From the NCBI GenBank assembly GCA_934277495.1, contig CAKQUI010000127.1, forward strand, positions 1-5,611: a DNA stretch of 5,611 nt, given 5' to 3'. Both the position numbers and the translations under genes were made by a program. Positions 1 through 5,611 of this stretch are shown here, in pieces (position 1 is the first letter of the stretch; the number at the start of each line of letters is the position of its first letter). The notes beneath the pieces are model-generated. The model saw only the letters and a list, made by a program, of their open reading frames with translations. It had not been told where the DNA came from and did not search any database. The DNA comes from an uncultured Clostridia bacterium (GTDB taxonomy: Bacteria > Bacillota > Clostridia > Peptostreptococcales > Anaerovoracaceae).

Positions 1-3000
1 TCGAACAGACCTGTGACAGACTGGTTTATGAGGACAAGCCTGCTTTTACCTACGGTATTTTTACTTACTGCCATATTACCTGCATTTCCACTGCAATTTA
101 ATAATTTCAAATCTGCAGTAGTTGAAATATCACAACGTAACATTGTAAGTATTTCGTTGATTATTTTAGATTTATCTTGAAGACTTAATCCTTCGAAAAC
201 ATTTCTGTTTTGCTTAATTTTATTCCCCTGATTTGCTGGACGCTTTTTATAAATCGTATTTGTTAATTTTTCTACGAACAAATCATACAATGCAATGCAA
301 TCATCATCAGAAAATCCATCATATTTCTCACTTACAGTCTCACTGCCATTTTTCTCTAAATATTTTTCTACCCTTCTAATTACATTTTCTGACTCTTTAC
401 CAACATTCAACTGTATATTTCCTTTAAATTGCAGTGTTATTTCATTCGCACCCCTTATCCTCATAGGAAACCCGTCAACTGATATCAGTGAGTTTTTCTT
501 TATCTTCTCCCTGAGTATCCTGACGTTCTTCATGCCTTTGACAGTTTCAAAGTATTCTTTGAGCACATCGCCTCCCTGCGGTATCCTGTTTGCTATATAT
601 ACTGGGACTTCTATTATCTGTCTTGCTCGTGCTCCTTTCTTGCCGTCGAATTCAATGAATGCGAAATATGCCGTGTTCGGGCTTGTGTATCCTCCGTATT
701 TTTCAGGGTCAAGACCCTTTTTCAGATTGATGACAGAACCGCTGCCTTTCTTTGCTATGGTCTCATTGAACAGCTGACCCTTGCCGCAGTATGTATACTC
801 CGTATAGAGTATATTGTTCTGCTGCATCGTCCGGCGCACAGTTGCTATCGTGCCCTGCTTTCCAGTGTCCTTGTCGGCAGCTTCCCATACGAGAGTCCTG
901 CCACGGTACACATCATGATCGAACACACGATTGATACTGTAATTCGTTTTATAATTTTCTTTCATCCAGGCCAGCGGATTCGATGTGAACTTCGCATTAT
1001 ATACATCACCTACAACGATGTTCAGATATGCGTCCTTGGCATGGTGATAGTCATTGACTCTCCTCGATTTGAGCATATGTATATTGTTCCTGCGAAACTG
1101 CGACGCCAGTGCCGCCTTTACATATATTATGTTCGTGTCCGGATATATCCGCTTCATGAGATCAGCAACGGCTTTTGATGACTGCCTGGTCTCTACCAGC
1201 TGTCTGCTTATGAAGCCTGACAATTCTTCCTCGGTAAAACCTCCGGTCCTGGTCAGCCTGTCATACTTTTTCTTGCTTATGAACCCGCCTTCAAGGAGCT
1301 GTTTCCAGAAGCCATGCTGTCTCTGCTGTATTTCCGAGGAAAGCATTTCATTGCTCTTGCGGGAATTCACCGCCTTGTTTACAAGTACGAGATTATCTAT
1401 ACTGTCATCCTTGATCCTGGACTGAGGATATATATGGTCCCTGTCCCATTTTGAATTACCGGACATCAGTGCATCAAGATCTATCGGCTCGCCGGTATAC
1501 ATACACCTGCCCATCTGCGTATAGTACAGATAGAGTTTCATGCTGCTGAAATCACGCTCGTTCCATCTGTCGAGTTCTGCGGTCCAGTCCCGTACATCCT
1601 TTTTGCATGCAGCATAAAGCTCCATGAGCCGGTCTTTTCTCGACTGTGTGCGTTTCTTTTCTTTATCTTCGCCACGAGCCATCTCTATGAATATCTTTTC
1701 AGGGGCGCATCCCATCACTTTCTTTATTTCTTCAGTGATCTGAACAGTCTGCCAGATAGCACGTTTGTTGGCCGGCGAAGTATAAAGGTCACGAACAAGA
1801 CTGTCATAATCTATCGAAGATATCTCTCCTGCAGCTTCTTTGTTCATCTCATCTATCACCTGCTGGAAAGTGTACTGCCTGCTGAGAAGCTGCATGAGGT
1901 TGCAGTTAGTCTCCCACATCGCCTGCAAAATCGTGAACTGTTCACCTGTCTCCAGACTCACTCCTTCTATTCCATTCAGGAACTCAGCACAGAAATTGCC
2001 CCATCCGCTGTAATGGAGCCTGCTCAGTTTATTCAGCTGCTCTTCCGACAGGACTCCCGGATATTTCTGTTCCACTACATTGATGACCATCTTGTTGTCG
2101 TCACCGTAAATAGTTTTCCAGCGTATTATGTCCTCTGCGATCTGCCTTACATGATCTTTCTTTATATCTTCTCCGAATATCTGTTTTTCAAAATCAAGGT
2201 ATGCGGATAATGAAGCTTTGAAGTCCTTGTCGAATCCGCTTAGGTCCTCTGCCGAAAGTTCACTGTCTTCATGCGCCCTCAGATATGTGAGAAGTTTTGC
2301 ACCTGTGACTTTCGTACACTTGCAGAACAGTTCCTCGTATATCCTCTGCTTCAGTCCTTCGTTTATTTTCTTTCCACGTATCCTGAGATTGTTCAGTTCA
2401 TTCAGCACCATGAATTTCTGATAAAGCATCGAGTTTTTAGGCAGGACCTTTTTATGCCTCAGATATGTGCAGTTGTTCGTCATACGGCTTATGAACTGAT
2501 CATTGGAACTTTCCATATCTATTTTCTGTTCATAGTTCCATGGGTATATACGCCCTTCTTCTTTCCTTACTATCCACGAGTTTGAGCCTTCTGCCTTATG
2601 TCTGTCGCTGAGAGGTCCTACATAGTATGGTATGCGGAATGAAAATATAGCTGTTATCTTTTCAGCGACAGACAGACCTCCTTCATCCTGCTGCTTCAGA
2701 AACGGCAGATATCCGGATGCATTCTCAAGTATCAGCTGCAGCTCGGCCTTGTGTACCTGATGCGGCACGACGCCGTTGTCCCTGCTTCGCTGCAGTGGCA
2801 GCAGTATCTGTGCCTCAGTCTTGCTTATCAGATCCTCCAAAACTGCTGCATCATCACTGTCAGGCGTTATCTTTCCGAGTATCCCTTTCAGTTTTTTATA
2901 GAAATCCTCGTCAGAGCATTTTTTGACATCGTACTTTTTCCCGTTTTTCCTGACATGTCCGATATATGCCGCGTAGTTATCCTTGCCGTTTTTGTCATTG

Positions 3001-4052
3001 AAAAACTCATCCCATATCTTTCTGTCGCAGTATTTTTTCATTATGTGTCTGAGAGTCCTCAGATTCGCCTTATGTTCATCATACTGTTTTACCTTGGCTG
3101 CTGACAGATACTCCTCCCCATCAAGGATATCCACAAGGATGCTCCAGTCATAAATAGCCTTTATGGATTGTACTACATTGAGCCGATCCGGTATCTTTGA
3201 TTCAAGTTCAGGCAGGATATCCTCATCGAATCTTGTATCAGAAAACTTGAACCCTGTTTTTTCTACATCATCAAGATTCTCTGTGAAAAGGAGCTTCTTC
3301 AAGTCGCCTTTATTGCCGGCTGTAAAGATGCATATCTGCTTTACAGCATTTTTTAGTTTCTTCTGTGTGTCCTTGTCCGCTTCGCCTGGGTTCAGGATAA
3401 ATTCTTTTTCAAGAAGTTTCGCTTTTACAGAACGTGCCATGGTCCTGTCTCGCAGTATTGCTTCTATACGGTCAGGCGACTCTGCCTCCATATCTATATG
3501 AAGTTCCTCTCTTACCGCATTCATAAGATTTTCAAACACAGCTTTGAAACTTTTAGCACTGTTCAGATCTCCGTCTATGAGGAAATGTCCACGATATTTT
3601 ATGATATGATGCAGTGCAAGATACACCAGTCGTATGTCATGGGGCTCAGAAGACTCCATAAGTTCTTTTCTCAGATGATACATAGTAGGATATTCATTAT
3701 AGAAGTCGATATCAGTGTAATCATCATCAGTAAAAAGCGGGTACTTCACCTTTACTGACTTGTCCTCTATGTGCAGTCTGCTCTCATTCATTCTTAAAAA
3801 GAAGCTACTGTCTTTTTTAGCCATTTCCTCGGAGAAGAGCTCCTGCAGCAGATCTATCCTCTGATTTCTCCTCTGCAGCCTTCTCCTGTTAGTCCTTTTC
3901 ATCCTTCTCTCTGCGGCAGTTTCAGCCTGCTCAAAAAGGCGTATGCCCCACATATCTTTTTTACGGAAACGCTCAAGATTATATGATGGGTCTGTCACTG
4001 CCCATCCGACAGAATTAGTTCCTATATCAAGTCCAAGATAATATTTTCTCAT
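1..4052 (-). CDS. cas9: Cas9, type II-A-like CRISPR RNA-guided DNA endonuclease (3' end cut by window edge)
   Basis: This is the RNA-guided effector that cuts both strands of invading DNA using a crRNA:tracrRNA duplex. I translated 1350 consecutive in-frame codons with no stop. RuvC-I is at the N-terminus (LGLDIGTNSVGWAV, D9). The Arg-rich bridge helix spans about 51-70. The recognition lobe follows, with KYRGHFL near 152 and PYYVGPL near 476. RuvC-II is KIFIEMARGED (E790). HNH is WDRDHIYPQS with D872, H873 and N896. RuvC-III is DYHHAKDAYLN (H1004, D1007). The PAM-interacting region ends LINQSVTGLF at the window edge. In known Cas9s only about a dozen residues follow this motif (SpCas9 ends 12 residues later), so the full length should be about 1360. 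The start is set by GGAGG four bases before the ATG. The SpCas9 PAM arginines R1333 and R1335 correspond to M1327 and V1329 in an ungapped alignment from the end, so an NGG PAM is unlikely. All catalytic residues are intact and I infer an active nuclease. The region encoding residues 1207-1332 differs in composition (separate entry). Confidence 0.97.
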   Translation of the reverse strand, partial: MRKYYLGLDIGTNSVGWAVTDPSYNLERFRKKDMWGIRLFEQAETAAERRMKRTNRRRLQRRNQRIDLLQELFSEEMAKKDSSFFLRMNESRLHIEDKSVKVKYPLFTDDDYTDIDFYNEYPTMYHLRKELMESSEPHDIRLVYLALHHIIKYRGHFLIDGDLNSAKSFKAVFENLMNAVREELHIDMEAESPDRIEAILRDRTMARSVKAKLLEKEFILNPGEADKDTQKKLKNAVKQICIFTAGNKGDLKKLLFTENLDDVEKTGFKFSDTRFDEDILPELESKIPDRLNVVQSIKAIYDWSILVDILDGEEYLSAAKVKQYDEHKANLRTLRHIMKKYCDRKIWDEFFNDKNGKDNYAAYIGHVRKNGKKYDVKKCSDEDFYKKLKGILGKITPDSDDAAVLEDLISKTEAQILLPLQRSRDNGVVPHQVHKAELQLILENASGYLPFLKQQDEGGLSVAEKITAIFSFRIPYYVGPLSDRHKAEGSNSWIVRKEEGRIYPWNYEQKIDMESSNDQFISRMTNNCTYLRHKKVLPKNSMLYQKFMVLNELNNLRIRGKKINEGLKQRIYEELFCKCTKVTGAKLLTYLRAHEDSELSAEDLSGFDKDFKASLSAYLDFEKQIFGEDIKKDHVRQIAEDIIRWKTIYGDDNKMVINVVEQKYPGVLSEEQLNKLSRLHYSGWGNFCAEFLNGIEGVSLETGEQFTILQAMWETNCNLMQLLSRQYTFQQVIDEMNKEAAGEISSIDYDSLVRDLYTSPANKRAIWQTVQITEEIKKVMGCAPEKIFIEMARGEDKEKKRTQSRKDRLMELYAACKKDVRDWTAELDRWNERDFSSMKLYLYYTQMGRCMYTGEPIDLDALMSGNSKWDRDHIYPQSRIKDDSIDNLVLVNKAVNSRKSNEMLSSEIQQRQHGFWKQLLEGGFISKKKYDRLTRTGGFTEEELSGFISRQLVETRQSSKAVADLMKRIYPDTNIIYVKAALASQFRRNNIHMLKSRRVNDYHHAKDAYLNIVVGDVYNAKFTSNPLAWMKENYKTNYSINRVFDHDVYRGRTLVWEAADKDTGKQGTIATVRRTMQQNNILYTEYTYCGKGQLFNETIAKKGSGSVINLKKGLDPEKYGGYTSPNTAYFAFIEFDGKKGARARQIIEVPVYIANRIPQGGDVLKEYFETVKGMKNVRILREKIKKNSLISVDGFPMRIRGANEITLQFKGNIQLNVGKESENVIRRVEKYLEKNGSETVSEKYDGFSDDDCIALYDLFVEKLTNTIYKKRPANQGNKIKQNRNVFEGLSLQDKSKIINEILTMLRCDISTTADLKLLNCSGNAGNMAVSKNTVGKSRLVLINQSVTGLF
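57..434 (-). other. AT-rich, codon-shifted block inside cas9 (PAM-interacting region)
   Basis: Positions 61-420 have 106 G/C in 360 bases (29%). By my count 421-600 has about 41% and 1-60 has 45%. In this block (residues about 1207-1332), 10 of 12 leucine codons are TTA or TTG. In residues 1-1190 only about 5 of 106 are, and none of the last three leucines is. ATT isoleucine codons are also enriched here: five in about 125 codons, against about four in the first 1190. The reading frame is unbroken through both edges. The block covers the part of Cas9 that reads the PAM in characterised homologues. The shift is seen directly; a recombinational replacement from a more AT-rich donor is my inference. 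Confidence 0.8.
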
Positions 4053-4080
4053 AACTCCTCCAAAATTTACTAAAAAAGAA

Positions 4081-4109
4081 TTGACAAATCCATTTATAAC
4101 CTATATCAT
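4081..4109 (+). promoter_or_regulatory. Sigma-70/SigA-type promoter for the predicted tracrRNA
   Basis: A consensus -35 (TTGACA, 4081-4086) and a near-consensus -10 (TATCAT, 4104-4109, 5 of 6) are separated by exactly 17 bases. This predicts a start near 4116, ten bases before the antirepeat. It is by far the best promoter in the intergenic stretch and points away from cas9. Confidence 0.72.
4093..4098 (-). promoter_or_regulatory. Possible cas9 -10 element (weak)
   Basis: Reading the minus strand, TATAAA lies about 41 bases before the cas9 ATG and would give a leader of roughly 35 bases. No good -35 box stands at 16-18 bases (GAAATC or similar). The element lies within the spacer of the divergent tracrRNA promoter, so if it is real the two promoters overlap face to face. 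Cas9 could instead be read from the genes upstream. Confidence 0.25.
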
Positions 4110-4114
4110 GTAAA

Positions 4115-4145
4115 TGATTTCAGTATTGACTACCATATGAAATCA
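4115..4145 (+). repeat. Perfect 8-base inverted repeat at the tracrRNA 5' end
   Basis: TGATTTCA (4115-4122) is the exact reverse complement of TGAAATCA (4138-4145), with 15 bases between. The right arm lies in the antirepeat, so the left arm copies the matching part of the predicted CRISPR repeat. In the RNA the hairpin would hide part of the antirepeat until a pre-crRNA displaces it. Further collinear complementarity lies upstream: AACCT (4098-4102) with AGGTT (4152-4156), and ATTT (4092-4095) with AAAT (4158-4161). Confidence 0.75.
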
Positions 4146-4162
4146 CACTACAGGTTCAAATA
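4126..4162 (+). other. tracrRNA antirepeat
   Basis: The reverse complement reads as a type II-A-like repeat: a GTTTGA-like start, a short mismatched bulge, TAGTGT, then ATTTCATATGGTAGTCAA. ACACTA and TTCAAAT in the antirepeat flank CAGG, which would form the internal bulge typical of repeat:antirepeat duplexes, with TTCAAAT forming the lower stem. The repeat form is remembered from related type II-A loci and inferred here, since no array is present. Confidence 0.72.
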
Positions 4163-4207
4163 AAGAATTTTTCTAATCGCCCATTGTGGCTCCACATGTT
4201 GTGGAAT

Positions 4208-4234
4208 AACTCGCTTATGCGGGTTTCTTTTTTT
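4208..4234 (+). terminator. Rho-independent terminator of the tracrRNA
   Basis: A 7-bp stem AACTCGC/GCGGGTT (one G-T wobble) has a TTAT loop and is followed by TC and seven consecutive Ts (4228-4234). There is no T-run on the other strand, so it works only in the plus direction. It fixes the 3' end of the tracrRNA and protects the lysis-type genes from antisense reading. Confidence 0.88.
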
Positions 4235-4440
4235 ATCTGATAATTTATTCTACTATCACATGGCAGATATTTCAACATGCTTCTTGCCGCTCTTACAAAT
4301 TGCTGGATCTCATACATGATGCATCCGAGTACCGATACGCCTTTTTTGTATTACTTTAAAATCAAAATGGCATTTTTACAATGTATACTGTCAGCTTCTT
4401 TCCTGAAAGCTTTTTCCTTTATTGTGGTGATATGTATCTG

Positions 4441-4466
4441 CCCCTGCCCGCTGCTGCGGTCAGGGG
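4441..4466 (-). other. Strong GC-rich hairpin after the small membrane gene, no T-tract
   Basis: On the minus strand CCCCTG pairs with CAGGGG, and an inner CCGC pairs with GCGG across one mismatch and a four-base loop. It starts eight bases after the stop codon of the 78-residue protein gene. No run of Ts follows in either direction, so it is not a standard intrinsic terminator. It may stabilise the 3' end of the mRNA or mark a processing site. Transcription could pass it towards cas9. Confidence 0.5.
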
Positions 4467-4474
4467 GATGGTCG

Positions 4475-4711
4475 TCATCTGTTTTCCAGTTCTGTTATTC
4501 TGTGTGCTGCTGCGTTTATATCGTTCCGGTTCAGTGCTATTTCTTCTTCTGCATGATACATTCGCTCCACGAGGTTGTTGTGCTTGTCGACTTTGCGTTC
4601 CAGCTGGTCTATCCTGTAAACTGTTATCTTGTTGGCTTTGACGCTGCCTATGATGGAGCCCATCAGTGCGCAGCCTGCAGTTATTATGGCTATTATTATC
4701 CCTGCGTCCAT
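4475..4711 (-). CDS. Small membrane protein with coiled-coil tail, phage lysis-module type
   Basis: A complete 78-residue protein. Residues about 3-23 form a single hydrophobic membrane segment rich in Ile, Ala and Gly (GIIIAIITAGCALMGSIIGS). The rest, about 30-78, is charged and helical, with heptad-like spacing (IDQLERKVDKHNNLVERM), and ends in an ELENR tail. Proteins of this build are common beside holins and endolysins in phages of Firmicutes, where they are annotated as holin-like or unknown. The name holin is not proven here, because a single helix plus coiled coil also fits an accessory membrane anchor. It begins ten bases after the lysin stop codon, and its ribosome binding site overlaps that stop, so the two are almost surely co-translated. 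The start is fixed by GGAGG seven bases before the ATG. Confidence 0.85.
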   Translation of the reverse strand: MDAGIIIAIITAGCALMGSIIGSVKANKITVYRIDQLERKVDKHNNLVERMYHAEEEIALNRNDINAAAHRITELENR

Positions 4712-4723
4712 GCTGACCTCCTA
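4712..4723 (-). promoter_or_regulatory. Ribosome binding site overlapping the lysin stop codon
   Basis: The minus strand reads TAGGAGGTCAGC and then ATG. The TAG ends the lysin, and its G is the first base of the GGAGG used by the next gene. Ribosomes ending the lysin would restart at once, coupling the levels of the two proteins. Confidence 0.85.
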
Positions 4724-5599
4724 TTTCACATACCTGCTGCCGCCCTTTGATGCACAGATGAACCCGCTGGGGATCTGTATCCAGACCTCGCCGGATTTCT
4801 TCACAACAGACAGTATCGTACATGATGTTCCTTTTTTCAGGACTGCATGTGTGCCGGGCATGGCGTTCTTCCTGCCGTCCGCTGTGAGCTCTTTCTTCTT
4901 TTTCCATCTGAAATTCGTCCCGCCTCCGGCACGTACTTTGAGCGCAGTCTGCAGTATCACTTCCTGGCCTTTGCTTAAAGGTTTCTTCTCCGGCTTTGCG
5001 GTAGAGTCCGAACCTGTGTAGTCCTTATAGCATCTGTTCATGTCTGTCCGTGACGATGAACCCTTGACTTTGCCTTCCGATGTGTATTGCCACATCTGAC
5101 ATTCTGCGCCCGGTTTACTGACTTTCCAGTGTGCCAGCCAAAGGTCCATAGGAAGTATCAGCGCCGGTGCCTCCTTGACCAGCGTTTTGTAATATGACAG
5201 ATTGCAGTACAGCATCAGGTCTTCTCCGATCACTTTGCGGAATGTCTTTATTACAGGTATCTCGTCTTTTACCGACATACCACGTTTTCTCTTGTACCCG
5301 TCTGCATCTTCGATGTCCACTGCGAGAGGATACGACCGGCCTTTCACACGCTTTGTGATCTTCAGGAAACTGCGTGCCTCCTTCTTTGCCTCGGATGCGC
5401 TGAGGGCATATGAATAGTGATATGCGCCCCAGGGCATGCCTGCAGCATTGCATTTCTTAACATTTTCTCTGAATCTCGTATCTTCGTGACCATTCCCGTA
5501 TGATGCACGGATCATTACAAAATCTATACCTTCAGCTTTTATTTTTTTCATATCGACACTGCCGTTGTGTGCCGATATGTCGATTCCTTTTCTGTTCAT
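4721..5599 (-). CDS. GH25-family N-acetylmuramidase (phage-type endolysin) with C-terminal SH3-like domain
   Basis: A complete 292-residue peptidoglycan hydrolase, predicted to cut the MurNAc-GlcNAc bond in the cell wall. The GH25 domain covers about 1-195. It has the opening GIDISAHNGSVD (D7), VMIRASYGNG, GAYHYSYA, and the acidic motif AVDIED (D95, E97) on the strand that carries the family's catalytic pair. The family's closing motif is MWQYTSEGKV followed by TDMNRCYKDY (D186). A short Lys/Pro/Ser linker leads to a bacterial SH3-like wall-binding domain at about 211-292 (LKVRAGGGTNFRW, HAVLKKGTSC, IPSGFI). There is no signal peptide, which is usual for endolysins that depend on a holin to reach the wall. 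The start is set by GGAGG seven bases upstream of the ATG, at the right edge of the window. A host autolysin would normally carry a signal peptide, so a phage origin is more likely. Confidence 0.93.
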   Translation of the reverse strand: MNRKGIDISAHNGSVDMKKIKAEGIDFVMIRASYGNGHEDTRFRENVKKCNAAGMPWGAYHYSYALSASEAKKEARSFLKITKRVKGRSYPLAVDIEDADGYKRKRGMSVKDEIPVIKTFRKVIGEDLMLYCNLSYYKTLVKEAPALILPMDLWLAHWKVSKPGAECQMWQYTSEGKVKGSSSRTDMNRCYKDYTGSDSTAKPEKKPLSKGQEVILQTALKVRAGGGTNFRWKKKKELTADGRKNAMPGTHAVLKKGTSCTILSVVKKSGEVWIQIPSGFICASKGGSRYVK

Positions 5600-5611
5600 A
5601 GCATTACCTCC

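Larger units (their letters stand above)
4116..4234 (+). ncRNA. Predicted tracrRNA (about 119 nt)
   Basis: This would be the trans-activating RNA that pairs with CRISPR repeats, allows crRNA processing and anchors the guide in Cas9. The evidence is the position beside cas9, the strong promoter at 4081-4109, a repeat-like antirepeat at about 4126-4162, and downstream structure ending in an intrinsic terminator. Behind the antirepeat there is a small hairpin, AGAA/TTCT (4164-4174), in the place of the nexus. A perfect 5-bp hairpin CCACA-TGT-TGTGG follows (4192-4204), then the terminator hairpin (4208-4225) with seven Ts. It is transcribed divergently from cas9. The array itself is not in the window, so pairing with a real repeat could not be checked. 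The exact 5' end is inferred from the promoter. Confidence 0.8.
4053..4474. other. Gene-free stretch between cas9 and the lysis-type genes
   Basis: This 422-base interval holds the cas9 ribosome binding site (GGAGGAG at 4055-4061), a plus-strand promoter, the predicted tracrRNA and its terminator, and a GC-rich hairpin at 4441-4466. Between 4235 and 4440 I see no convincing gene, tRNA, repeat or CRISPR unit on either strand. There is only an AT-rich 5-bp inverted repeat near 4369-4381 (AAAAT/ATTTT around GGC), which is too weak to call a terminator. Confidence 0.7.

Noticed and set aside
295..3758. Several plus-strand open frames of 65-160 codons across the cas9 region
   Set aside because: They are antisense shadows of cas9. 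Their protein sequences are Phe/Ser/Cys-rich and resemble no family, and cas9 is intact on the other strand.
1..4052. Possible inactivation or frameshift of cas9
   Set aside because: Codon-by-codon reading gives 1350 residues without interruption, the frame at the left edge still encodes the conserved LINQSVTGLF motif, and every RuvC and HNH catalytic residue is present.
4156..4317. A 53-codon minus-strand ORF starting MYEIQQFVRAARSMLKYL and ending opposite the tracrRNA antirepeat
   Set aside because: No Shine-Dalgarno before its ATG, and its second half runs through the antisense of the terminator and tracrRNA hairpins. I recognise no family. It could be a decayed fragment, but chance is more likely.
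4369..4381. AT-only hairpin AAAAT-GGC-ATTTT as a possible terminator between the small membrane gene and cas9
   Set aside because: The 5-bp A-T stem is too weak and is not followed by a clear T-run.
4062..4474. A CRISPR array or degenerate repeats in the intergenic stretch
   Set aside because: Only one antirepeat-like copy is present. There is no regularly spaced direct repeat, and the upstream similarity is short and better explained as an inverted repeat.
4419..4907. A 162-codon minus-strand frame covering the end of the lysin and all of the small membrane gene
   Set aside because: It is out of frame with two well supported genes, is full of Arg/Gln/His-rich low-likelihood sequence, and has no ribosome binding site of its own.

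Overview
The window comes from a low-GC Firmicute or one of its phages. The codon use (many AGA/AGG arginine and ATA isoleucine codons), the strong GGAGG ribosome binding sites and the protein types all fit gut Clostridia or Erysipelotrichia, but the genus cannot be fixed from this sequence. All three protein genes lie on the minus strand. In transcription order they are a phage-type GH25 muramidase (5599-4721), a small membrane and coiled-coil protein (4711-4475) and a nearly complete type II-A-like cas9 (4052 to beyond position 1). Between the last two is a 422-base gene-free stretch. It carries a plus-strand RNA with a promoter, an antirepeat, hairpins and an intrinsic terminator, which I read as the tracrRNA.

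The cas9 frame was followed codon by codon for 1350 residues without a stop or frameshift. All expected nuclease residues are present: D9, E790, H1004 and D1007 in RuvC, and D872, H873 and N896 in HNH. Only about the last dozen residues lie outside the window. The predicted tracrRNA is divergent from cas9, and its antirepeat predicts a CRISPR repeat that begins GTTTGA and contains ATTTCATATGGTAGTCAA. No CRISPR array, cas1, cas2 or csn2 is inside the window. They may lie past position 1.

The most unusual points are as follows. (1) A block at 57-434, encoding Cas9 residues about 1207-1332 in the PAM-interacting region, has about 29% GC and uses TTA/TTG for 10 of 12 leucines. The preceding 1190 residues use TTA/TTG for about 5 of 106, and the GC returns to about 45% in the last codons. 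This looks like a recombined PAM-reading segment. (2) A lysin and a small lysis-type membrane gene sit directly upstream of cas9 on the same strand, which raises the possibility that this CRISPR locus is in or beside a prophage. (3) DNA just upstream of the tracrRNA antirepeat is partly complementary to it, including a perfect 8-base inverted repeat. This recalls the self-folding long tracrRNA of Streptococcus pyogenes.
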